DNA of 64,000 nucleotides from assembly GCF_013375035.1 (NCBI RefSeq), contig NZ_CP056032.1:2712001-2776000 (forward strand), given 5' to 3'. The position numbers and the translations under genes are program-made. Source of the stretch: Spirosoma sp. KUDC1026 (GTDB lineage: Bacteria > Bacteroidota > Bacteroidia > Cytophagales > Spirosomataceae). The notes below the pieces were generated by a model, which ran no database searches, had not been told where the DNA came from, and saw only the letters and a program-made list of their open reading frames with translations. This document shows positions 1 to 6,857 of this stretch, piece by piece. How positions within the stretch are numbered: the stretch's first letter is position 1; every line of letters begins with the position of its first letter.

Positions 1-1008
1 GATCAGGCGGTGGCCTTCGCCAAAACTCAGGAGACGAAACAGATGGCCCCTGACTTTTCGAGCCAGGAGGAGATATTTGGTAAGCTACTAGGACCTATGC
101 CTACCAGCCGGGCAGCTACTAACGGAATCGTGCTGCGTCATGGCTACATCGTTGCCGAGTGGGGCGACACGAAGGCGGTTGACCCAACGTACAGCGTAGC
201 AAAAAGTGTACTATCGACTGTGTTAGGTATCACCATCGACCGGGGGATTATTCCTGATGTTCATGACCCGGTAGCCAAACTAATCCAGGACGGCGGTTAC
301 GATTCAGCGCAGAATAAGTCGATTACTTGGGAACACCACGCCCGCCAGACCAGCGAATGGGAGGGAAGCCTATGGGGGAAAAATAGTGATTTTGTCGGCA
401 AAGAAGCGTTTGGTCGGGGGGAACGTAAACCCCGTCAGCTACAGCAACCCGGTACGTATTACGAATACAATGACGTACGGATTAACCGGATGGCGCTGTC
501 CTTATTACGACTCTGGAAAAAGCCCATTCCTGACGTAGTACGTGATGAGATCATGAATCCCATTGGTGCATCGAACACCTGGAAATACGTTACCTATCCT
601 AACGCCGTAGCCACGGTTGATGGCAAGCAGATGCCTTCGGTTAGCGGAGGAACGCGGTGGGGCGGTGGACTCTGGATTAGTGCTCGTGACGAAGCCCGGT
701 TTGGGTATTTGTTCCTGAAACAGGGGCGCTGGAAAGATAAACAGATCGTATCGTCGAACTGGGTGAAAGAAGCTACCACGCGCGGACCGGTTGGCCCGTC
801 GTACGGCTATCTGTGGTGGCTGAACGTTCCCGATAAGGACGGCAAAAAGCCCTGGCCCGACGCACCGATCACGAGTTACGCTGCGCTCGGGGCCGGCCAG
901 AACACGATCTGGGTTGACCCCGAACACGACATCGTGATTGTGTGGCGGTGGCACGATGGCAACCCGAACGAACTGATCAAGCGGGTGCTGGCGGCCGTCA
1001 AACCATAA
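1..1008 (+). CDS. Serine hydrolase of the class C beta-lactamase family, 5'-truncated by window edge
   Basis: The reading frame is open to base 1, so the true start and any signal peptide lie outside the window; the first in-window start (GTG at 10) is probably internal. The product resembles penicillin-binding-protein-like serine hydrolases (Beta-lactamase family, COG1680). An S-V-A-K tetrad near residue 65 fits the SxxK nucleophile motif, and a Y-E-Y-N-D segment sits where the second (YxN) motif is expected. A glycine-rich GAGQN segment near the C terminus takes the place of the KTG box. Substrate is unknown; such enzymes act on amides, esters or peptides, usually in the periplasm. The gene ends only 3 bp from the convergent pyrB stop. 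Confidence 0.8.
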   Translation, partial: DQAVAFAKTQETKQMAPDFSSQEEIFGKLLGPMPTSRAATNGIVLRHGYIVAEWGDTKAVDPTYSVAKSVLSTVLGITIDRGIIPDVHDPVAKLIQDGGYDSAQNKSITWEHHARQTSEWEGSLWGKNSDFVGKEAFGRGERKPRQLQQPGTYYEYNDVRINRMALSLLRLWKKPIPDVVRDEIMNPIGASNTWKYVTYPNAVATVDGKQMPSVSGGTRWGGGLWISARDEARFGYLFLKQGRWKDKQIVSSNWVKEATTRGPVGPSYGYLWWLNVPDKDGKKPWPDAPITSYAALGAGQNTIWVDPEHDIVIVWRWHDGNPNELIKRVLAAVKP

Positions 1009-1011
1009 GCT

Positions 1012-1935
1012 CTACAATTGCGCCAGCAGATACAATACTGCCATGCGAACGGCGACACCGTTTTCGACCTGATCAAGAATGATGCTGTGGGGCGAGTCGG
1101 CAGCATCGGAGGTAAGTTCGACACCCCGGTTGATCGGGCCGGGGTGCATCAGTATGATGGGCCGGTCCAGTTCGTCCAGCATCTGTTTCGAGATACCGTA
1201 ATACAGCGAGTACTCCCGTAGTGAAGGAAAATATTTGATCTGCTGCCGCTCCAGTTGAATACGCAGTACGTTAGCAACGTCGCACCATTCCAGTGCGGCC
1301 CGCACGTCGTGACTTACCCGGACGCCCAGCGCTTCCATGTGCTTTGGAATAAGCGTTTTGGGCCCACAAACCATAACTTCGGCGCCCTGTTTCTGCAAAC
1401 AGAAAATGTTGGACAGAGCTACCCGCGAGTGGGTAATGTCGCCGATGATGGCGATACGCTTCCCGGCCAGCTCGCCGAGTTTTTCGCGGATGGAAAAGGA
1501 GTCGAGCAGCGCCTGAGTCGGGTGCTCGTGCGTACCGTCGCCCGCATTGACGACGTTGGCTTTAATGTGTTTGGTCAGGTAATGAGGTGCGCCGGGGCTG
1601 CTGTGCCGCATCACGACCATATCCACCTTCATCGCCAGGATATTGTTAACCGTATCCAGCAGCGTTTCTCCTTTCTTAACCGAGCTTCCCGATGCCGAAA
1701 AATTCACTACGTCGGCCGAAAGACGCTTCTCAGCCAGCTCGAACGATAGCCGGGTACGGGTTGAGTTTTCGAAAAAAACGTTGGCGATTGTTACATCACG
1801 TAACGAAGGTACTTTCTTGATGGGCCGGTTAATGACTTCCTTAAACTGACTGGCCGTATCCAGAATCAATTGAATATCAGACTCGGTCAGGTCTTTGATG
1901 CCCACCAGGTGGCGGACGCTAAGTGATTGGGCCAT
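1012..1935 (-). CDS. pyrB: Aspartate carbamoyltransferase catalytic subunit
   Basis: Catalyses carbamoyl phosphate plus L-aspartate to N-carbamoyl-L-aspartate, the committed step of pyrimidine synthesis in the cytoplasm. The 307-residue length is normal for the catalytic chain. Family motifs are clear: FFENSTRTRLSFE (carbamoyl-phosphate loop) near residue 55, HPTQALLD near 138, and HPGPINRGVEL near 265. No pyrI, pyrC or pyrR is adjacent, so it is a solo gene here. A perfect -7 promoter element (TATCTTTG on the minus strand, 1961-1968) lies 25 bp upstream of the start, predicting a short leader. The 3' end abuts a convergent hydrolase gene without space for a terminator. Confidence 0.96.
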   Translation of the reverse strand: MAQSLSVRHLVGIKDLTESDIQLILDTASQFKEVINRPIKKVPSLRDVTIANVFFENSTRTRLSFELAEKRLSADVVNFSASGSSVKKGETLLDTVNNILAMKVDMVVMRHSSPGAPHYLTKHIKANVVNAGDGTHEHPTQALLDSFSIREKLGELAGKRIAIIGDITHSRVALSNIFCLQKQGAEVMVCGPKTLIPKHMEALGVRVSHDVRAALEWCDVANVLRIQLERQQIKYFPSLREYSLYYGISKQMLDELDRPIILMHPGPINRGVELTSDAADSPHSIILDQVENGVAVRMAVLYLLAQL

Positions 1936-1960
1936 GGCAGCAGTAGCAGGATAAACTGGA

Positions 1961-1968
1961 CAAAGATA
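1961..1968 (-). promoter_or_regulatory. Putative -7 promoter element of pyrB
   Basis: The minus strand reads TATCTTTG, a perfect match to the Bacteroidota -7 consensus TAnnTTTG, placed so that transcription would begin about 20 bases before the pyrB ATG. I see no good -33 TTTG at the expected 19-21 base spacing, so this is a moderate call. Confidence 0.4.
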
Positions 1969-2090
1969 GCGTTCCGGTCGTTACCGGCGCAGACTTTGCC
2001 GATTTGTTCCGATGAGTCATGGCTAATAATAGGGTCAAAAATAGGACCGATTTGGTCTGTCCCGCTGGTATTTGTGAACCAGTATCAGAC

Positions 2091-3017
2091 CTATTTAACC
2101 GTAGTAAAAGGGAGCTTGTCGTGAGTCAAACTGTTGTTAATGACGGTGATGGCTAACTTCAGAATGGCTTCTTCGGACCGGGCGTCAATCTTGTCCGGAT
2201 CGTCGGTAGGCTTATGATAATCGGGATGGCCGCCGGTATGAAAAAATAATACGGGGATTTGCTTTGCGTAGAAAGCGGCATTGTCAGAACCACCGTTGCC
2301 GGGTCTATCTGTGAAAAACTTAATCGGGCTCGTTACGCCTTTGAAGATAGCGGGCCAGTCGCTGCTGGTGCCGTAGCCGCCAATGCCCACGCCCCGATCC
2401 GGATTGTACCGGCCAATCATATCGAAGCAGATCATGTAGTCCAGCGATGAGAGCGGCAGGGTGGGATTATTCAGAAAGTAGCGGGACCCCTGTAAACCCA
2501 GCTCCTCGGCGCCAAAACCCATAAACAGGAAATTGTAGGGTTCCTTCACGTCATTGTTCGCGTAGTAATGGGCCAGTTCCATCATACCGGCTACGCCCGA
2601 CGCGTTATCGTCGGCCCCGTTATGCAGTTTCCCCTGCGGTAACGAATCCAGCGAGCTGCCCTGCAAACCCATGCCGAGGTGATCATAGTGGGCGCCGATG
2701 ACGATGGTGTTAGGTGCTCCGTTATCCAGAAAGCCAATGACGTTAACCGTTTTGCGCAGGCTATCCGGTACAACAACCCGACGTACTTTTGCTGTAAATT
2801 CCTGGAAGTAGCCGTCCGTGCCGCGTGGCGTCAGGCCGTATTTTTTGAACTGTTTAGCGATGTATTGAGCCGCTTTGACATTCTCCTTACTGCCCGTTCC
2901 CCGGCCCTTCATCTTGTCGGAAGCCAGGTAATCGATGTGTTTGCTGATTCGGGCGGCAGTGGGTTCCTGAGCAAAGAGGGTAGTGGTAATCAGGCAAAGC
3001 AATAAAACGATACGCAT
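2091..3017 (-). CDS. Secreted M28 family zinc aminopeptidase
   Basis: A di-zinc peptidase of the M28 family, predicted to trim N-terminal residues from peptides outside the cytoplasm. The start at 3017 gives a clean signal peptide (MRIVLLLCLITTTLFAQ); a longer frame to 3053 adds 12 non-conserved residues and is rejected. Zinc-site motifs appear in the right order: IGAHYDHLG (His), GADDNASG (bridging Asp), GFGAEELGLQGS (catalytic and ligand Glu), DMIGR (Asp) and FFHTGGHPDYHKPTDD (His). About 308 residues, typical for single-domain members. A promoter-like TACTTTTG lies 36 bp upstream. Confidence 0.93.
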   Translation of the reverse strand: MRIVLLLCLITTTLFAQEPTAARISKHIDYLASDKMKGRGTGSKENVKAAQYIAKQFKKYGLTPRGTDGYFQEFTAKVRRVVVPDSLRKTVNVIGFLDNGAPNTIVIGAHYDHLGMGLQGSSLDSLPQGKLHNGADDNASGVAGMMELAHYYANNDVKEPYNFLFMGFGAEELGLQGSRYFLNNPTLPLSSLDYMICFDMIGRYNPDRGVGIGGYGTSSDWPAIFKGVTSPIKFFTDRPGNGGSDNAAFYAKQIPVLFFHTGGHPDYHKPTDDPDKIDARSEEAILKLAITVINNSLTHDKLPFTTVK

Positions 3018-3052
3018 AGAAAACGAAGGGCAGCAAATAGGCTGGACACGCA

Positions 3053-3060
3053 CAAAAGTA
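3053..3060 (-). promoter_or_regulatory. Putative -7 promoter element of the M28 peptidase gene
   Basis: The minus strand reads TACTTTTG, matching TAnnTTTG. A GTTG at 3080-3083 (minus strand) lies 19 bases upstream as a possible -33 element. Both elements overlap the terminator hairpin of the preceding SDR gene. Confidence 0.45.
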
Positions 3061-3090
3061 AAGGAGCTGGTTCTAAAACCAACTCCTTTA
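3059..3090 (-). terminator. Terminator hairpin after the SDR gene
   Basis: A 14-base stem with one mismatch (TAAAGGAG-TTGGTT arms) and a 4-base loop, followed on the minus strand by a T-rich stretch (TTACTTTTG). It is 38 bases past the SDR stop codon. Confidence 0.6.
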
Positions 3091-3127
3091 GTGGACTAAG
3101 AAAGTAAGATTACCCTGTACGAACGGC

Positions 3128-4006
3128 TTAGCCGATCGGGCGACCGCCTGTTGCGCCGTAGACCATGCCCGTGATGTAACTAGCTTCCTGTGAGGCTAAT
3201 AAGACATAAATCGGGGAAAGTTCGACGGGTTGGGCAGCCCGACCCAGTAGCGAGTCTTCACCAAACGTTTTCACCTTATCCTCGGGCATCGTCGCCGGAA
3301 TAAGCGGGGTCCAGACGGGACCGGGCGCTACGGCGTTAACCCGAATACCATGCTCAATGGCTTCTTTAGCCAACGCTTTGGAAAAATTGACAATAGCGGC
3401 TTTTGTACCTGCGTAAGCCAGGATCGACGGCTCGGGCATGTATGCCTGAATGGAGGCCGTATTGATGATGGAACTGCCGGGCTTCATGACCGGAACGGCT
3501 GCTTTGCAGAGGTAAAACATCGCAAAGACATTCGTCCGGTATGTTTTCTCGAATTCATCCGAGGGAAGTTCGAGGAACGAATCGTGGTTCATCTGGAAAG
3601 CGGCATTGTTGACTAAGATATCCAGTTGACCAAACTCATCGACAGCCTGCTGAACCAGCTCTTTGCAGTGCGCTTCGTCCTGAATATCGCCCATGACGGC
3701 CACTGCTTTCTGACCGGCAGCTTCCACCTGACGCACTGTTTCGTTGGCATCTTTCTGCTCGCTCAGGTAGGAGATCATAACATCGGCACCTTCCTTGGCA
3801 AAAGCGATGGCTACTGCCCGCCCGATACCGCTATCACCCCCCGTAATGAGCGCTTTACGACCGGCCAACCGGCCGCTTCCTTTATACGATGTCTCGCCGT
3901 GGTCGGCTGTGGGAGTCATTTTGGCGTCGGAACCAGGATGATCCTGATCTTCCTGGGGATAAGGTGGTGCCGGGTACTGATGCCGTGGGTCTTGCAGTTG
4001 AGTCAT
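3128..4006 (-). CDS. Short-chain dehydrogenase/reductase, YghA/YhdG-like
   Basis: NAD(P)-dependent oxidoreductase of the classical SDR superfamily. The cofactor motif TGGDSGIGRA lies about 55 residues in, NNAA follows, then the catalytic Ser (NTASIQAY) and the Y-x3-K pair (YAGTKAA). The proline-rich N-terminal extension (MTQLQDPRHQYPAPPYP) and the ending ITGMVYGATGGRP are typical of the subgroup that contains E. coli YghA and Bacillus general-stress SDRs. The start at 4006 is chosen because this extension is a family hallmark; the frame upstream to 4120 is not. Substrate unknown. A stress role is an inference from family members. Confidence 0.92.
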   Translation of the reverse strand: MTQLQDPRHQYPAPPYPQEDQDHPGSDAKMTPTADHGETSYKGSGRLAGRKALITGGDSGIGRAVAIAFAKEGADVMISYLSEQKDANETVRQVEAAGQKAVAVMGDIQDEAHCKELVQQAVDEFGQLDILVNNAAFQMNHDSFLELPSDEFEKTYRTNVFAMFYLCKAAVPVMKPGSSIINTASIQAYMPEPSILAYAGTKAAIVNFSKALAKEAIEHGIRVNAVAPGPVWTPLIPATMPEDKVKTFGEDSLLGRAAQPVELSPIYVLLASQEASYITGMVYGATGGRPIG

Positions 4007-4153
4007 AACAAATTGAGTTAATACTATACTTACCAACCCAGAATTATAGACTGTTGTTAATGATTCGTCTTGCTTATAAGGAACTGGGGGCGCTCCGCGA
4101 AGTGTCCAGCATGGTTGCAACTTTTTGTTTACATTGCTTTAAAATTAGCGAAT

Positions 4154-4399
4154 ATGACTACTTACATTGCCGACCGAATTGCTATAAATCCAGGTATTTG
4201 TAACGGTCGGCCAATCGTCCGGGGGATGCGTATTACCGTGCAGACTGTACTTGAATTTCTTTTTGCGGGCACTTCACGCGAAGAATTATTGCAGCAGTAT
4301 CCAATGCTGGAGTCAGAAGACATTGACGCCTGCCAGCAGTTTGCCATTGAGCTAATGGACAAACGCTACGTAATTCAGGAATTCAAAGCCGCTGCCTAA
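4154..4399 (+). CDS. DUF433 family antitoxin-like protein
   Basis: An 81-residue protein of the DUF433 family (COG2442), small DNA-binding proteins with a helix-turn-helix fold that usually precede a DUF5615 PIN-like protein. The characteristic segment GICNGRPIVRGMRITVQTVL is present near residue 15, followed by the acidic ELLQQYPMLESEDI helix. The ATG at 4154 is preferred over an upstream in-frame start because family members start just before this domain. The next gene begins 4 bp downstream, as in an intact toxin-antitoxin operon, but that partner is interrupted by a stop codon (4404-4745). Likely role: antitoxin and autorepressor, now possibly orphaned. Confidence 0.85.
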   Translation: MTTYIADRIAINPGICNGRPIVRGMRITVQTVLEFLFAGTSREELLQQYPMLESEDIDACQQFAIELMDKRYVIQEFKAAA

Positions 4400-4403
4400 G
4401 CAA

Positions 4404-4745
4404 ATGCTTTATTTCCTGATTGATGTGAACTTGCCATATTACTTCTCACTTTGGAAGTCCAGTGAGTATATTCATCAGCTTGATATACAGAACGATGCTG
4501 AAGATCACGCAATTTGGTAATATGCTAAAAGCAGAAATTTGACGATTGTAACAAAAGATTCAGATTTTTCCGACCGTATCCTGTTGAGCGTACCCCCACC
4601 TAAAATCATCCATATACGGATAGGTAATGTATCTATGCGCGACTTTCATGCGCTGATTAGTAGCGTATGGGAAGATATTCTTACGCTAAGTAAAGAATAC
4701 AAACTGGTAATCGTTTTTAAGGACAGGTTAGAAGCGGTGAATTGA
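4404..4745 (+). pseudogene. DUF5615 PIN-like toxin gene with one in-frame stop
   Basis: Reading from the ATG at 4404 gives MLYFLIDVNLPYY, the start of DUF5615 (Mut7-C-like PIN-fold) proteins with the metal-binding Asp after a beta strand, and continues to DAEDHAIW before a TAA at 4518-4520. In the same frame, right after the stop, translation resumes as YAKSRNLTIVTKDSDF, the second conserved block (TKDxDF), and runs to a natural stop at 4743-4745. The whole frame is about 113 codons, the normal family length, with no frameshift. A single base change of a GAA or CAA codon would explain it. The partner DUF433 gene is intact. Confidence 0.8.
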
Positions 4746-4746
4746 T

Positions 4747-6447
4747 CTACCGCAGCCTATATATCGGATAGCGATTGTGCGTCTTCTCGTAGTACGGTGA
4801 GTTGCGGTACACAAACTCCAGTTGGGCCGATGCGCTCTCGGCGAAAGCTTTGTCAGCTGCTTTTCGTTCAGTTAACTTTTGTTGTAGCTCGGGGTGCTTT
4901 TTGAGGTAATCGGCGGCTACGTCCTCGAATACGTAGGCTGAGAAATGTTCTTTTTGCCCTAGAACACTGTCGAAGAAGTTCCAGGCGAAAAACGAGTCAA
5001 CACCCTGCGGTTCCAGCGTTTCGATCAGGTAGCGATTGCTCGTCTGATTAGGGTAAATCAGGTAATCCCCTTTGTACAACTGAATCACAGCCGATTCAGT
5101 ACGCAGCATTACGTCGGTGTGCACGTAATGCCCTTCGAAAGGCCGGTTACCGGTTTTCAGATCGTCGATGTAATACGTATCCAGTGTCATTAGCGTATCC
5201 TTTGGCAGGGTTTGCATCGCCACGCCATTTCGCTTTAGACGCTCGATAATTTCGGTCCAGCCCTGAGGAATGACGTATGCTTTGGGCTTCTCAACCGTTA
5301 CGTTCGGGGTGAAGGTATTTCGGTAAGCAATCTGTTTGGTAAAGGGGGCCGAGCGGTCGTACGAGAGTCGTTTCAGACCCGACACGTCGCTGGGCTTGTA
5401 CACGGCTTTATAGCCCAGAAAAGGGATACTGTCCACTTTTGAACGATCGGCTTTATAGCTCAGGGCGAAACGGATCTGCTGACTCACGGCCTTGTCGGCC
5501 TGTTGCTTGTTGGCGATCAGTTGAGCCGCGTCGCGCTGCACCAGCCGCAGGGCTTCTTCCATGAACGCGTAGGTTCCTTTCACCCGCGACGGGTAATCTT
5601 TCAGCATGTGTAGTTCGACCACGAACCCCATGCAGTTGAACTGAGCCGCGTAACCGGAACTGTAGCGGGGCGAATCGTTAAACCCTTCGATACCACTCTC
5701 GGGTGTATCCGAAAAGTTGTTGACGTACGGTACCGGCTGGAAACTACGCGTCGTCAGGGCCTTATCCAGCTCGGGCTGGAAGGTCTGGGTCATATAAGCC
5801 GATACCTGCGGATGCAGCTTGTCTTTTTGCGTCGCGAAGTACGTCAGGATGTGCTGGTAGTCGGCTCCGTTGCTGGTGTGGTTGTCAATCAGGACGTGGG
5901 GCTTATAGGTCTGGAACATCCGCTGCCACGACCGGGCATTTTCGGTATCCGTCTTGATAAAATCACGGTTCAGATCGTAGTTACGGGAGTTGCCCCGAAA
6001 ACCGTATTCGACGGGGCCGTTCTGATTGATCCGTGACAACCCGCGATTCAAGCAGCCGTCTACGTTGTAAACGGGCACAATGGCCAGTAGAACGTCCTTA
6101 GGCAGCTTGTTCGTTTTCAGTAATTCCCGCGCCCACAGCATACTGGCGTCGATGCCCTCGGGCTCGCCGGGATGAATGCCGTTGTTGATCAGCAGTGTCA
6201 CTTTCTGCGCGCTGGGTGTAAACGTCCTGTCTGGCGAAAGCAGAAAGAGGTGCAGTGGTTTGCCGATGTCCGTTTTGCCAACTTCAATCAATTTTGCCTG
6301 ATCGTACTGCTTGTCTAACTGGGTGTACCAGTCAATAATTTCAGCATACGTAGCGGTTTCCTGTCCATTGGTTCGTTCGTAACGGCTCGTCTGAGCGGAT
6401 AGTAGCGTTGGAAAGACGAAAAAGAGGAGGGTAGCGAATCGGGTCAT
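4747..6447 (-). CDS. Secreted M14 family zinc carboxypeptidase
   Basis: A 566-residue exported metallopeptidase of family M14. The start at 6447 yields the signal peptide MTRFATLLFFVFPTLLSAQ; the upstream frame to 6546 lacks such a signal. The zinc ligands appear as NNGIHPGEPEGIDASM (His and Glu) and DNHTSNGADYQ (His), and the segment FVVELHMLKDYPSRV contains a probable catalytic Glu. The C-terminal 200 residues are an accessory region seen in Bacteroidota members. It probably digests peptides in the periplasm or at the surface. Its stop codon lies 1 bp from the end of the convergent toxin pseudogene. Confidence 0.92.
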   Translation of the reverse strand: MTRFATLLFFVFPTLLSAQTSRYERTNGQETATYAEIIDWYTQLDKQYDQAKLIEVGKTDIGKPLHLFLLSPDRTFTPSAQKVTLLINNGIHPGEPEGIDASMLWARELLKTNKLPKDVLLAIVPVYNVDGCLNRGLSRINQNGPVEYGFRGNSRNYDLNRDFIKTDTENARSWQRMFQTYKPHVLIDNHTSNGADYQHILTYFATQKDKLHPQVSAYMTQTFQPELDKALTTRSFQPVPYVNNFSDTPESGIEGFNDSPRYSSGYAAQFNCMGFVVELHMLKDYPSRVKGTYAFMEEALRLVQRDAAQLIANKQQADKAVSQQIRFALSYKADRSKVDSIPFLGYKAVYKPSDVSGLKRLSYDRSAPFTKQIAYRNTFTPNVTVEKPKAYVIPQGWTEIIERLKRNGVAMQTLPKDTLMTLDTYYIDDLKTGNRPFEGHYVHTDVMLRTESAVIQLYKGDYLIYPNQTSNRYLIETLEPQGVDSFFAWNFFDSVLGQKEHFSAYVFEDVAADYLKKHPELQQKLTERKAADKAFAESASAQLEFVYRNSPYYEKTHNRYPIYRLR

Positions 6448-6624
6448 GATGGTAGTTGGATGCGGGAGATGAACGTGGGGCAGCGCAAAAAAACAAAAAG
6501 AAAATTTATTCATGGAAAGCTGACGAGGATATTGGCAGCAATTCACAAGGCCGGTCCGTTGTGGGACAGCAAATTGAACGATGCTATTGTTCGTCTGTAT
6601 TTTTTGTAGATATGTTCTATCTTA

Positions 6625-6657
6625 TTTGGACTACGTATAAATAAGCCACTACATTTG
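6625..6657 (+). promoter_or_regulatory. Bacteroidota-type promoter for the TonB/DUF4374/PepSY operon
   Basis: TTTG at 6625-6628 (-33 element) and TACATTTG at 6650-6657 (-7 element) are separated by 21 bases, close to the Bacteroidota consensus TTTG-N19-21-TAnnTTTG. Transcription from it would give a leader of about 190 bases before the receptor ATG at 6858. Confidence 0.6.
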
Positions 6658-6778
6658 CATTAACCTGTTTTTAATCGGTCCGTTAGCGGCAACTAGCGTT
6701 CAGGAAAAAACAAGTGAGTAGTAAGGCTTAACGCTGTCGCTTCAGCGAGTCGACTACATTGAAACAGTCACAAAAAGA

Positions 6779-6825
6779 GAGCCGAATGGCGGCAACCATC
6801 CGGCTCAGCCTGCCCAGAAGGCAGG
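6779..6825 (+). promoter_or_regulatory. Two consecutive hairpins in the leader of the TonB receptor gene
   Basis: The first hairpin (6779-6806) has an 11-base stem with one mismatch (GAGCCGAATGG/CCATCCGGCTC) and a 6-base loop. The second (6809-6825) has a perfect 6-base stem CCTGCC/GGCAGG with a 5-base loop. They lie 33 bases before the start codon. On the minus strand the first hairpin is followed by TTTTT, so it could also stop antisense transcription. No known riboswitch consensus was recognised. Confidence 0.5.
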
Positions 6826-6857
6826 TGCTTTAAAACGGGGTAACATTTATAAAGCAA

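Larger units (their letters stand above)
6448..6857 (+). other. Gene-free region holding the promoter and structured leader of the TonB operon
   Basis: No coding region is supported in these 410 bases. They separate the divergent M14 gene from the TonB receptor gene and contain a promoter candidate (6625-6657) and two adjacent hairpins (6779-6825) in the predicted leader. Confidence 0.6.

Noticed and set aside
1012-1935. Several long plus-strand frames over pyrB
   Set aside because: They are shadows of the well-supported minus-strand pyrB gene and show no domain features; the same holds for long antisense frames over the sus, oxidase and M13 genes.
4004-4120. Extended N terminus of the SDR protein
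   Set aside because: The extra 38 residues are unlike the family, whose proline-rich start matches the ATG at 4006.
6779-6857. Possible cobalamin or other riboswitch before the TonB receptor
   Set aside because: The leader has two hairpins but none of the conserved B12-box or other riboswitch core sequences I know.
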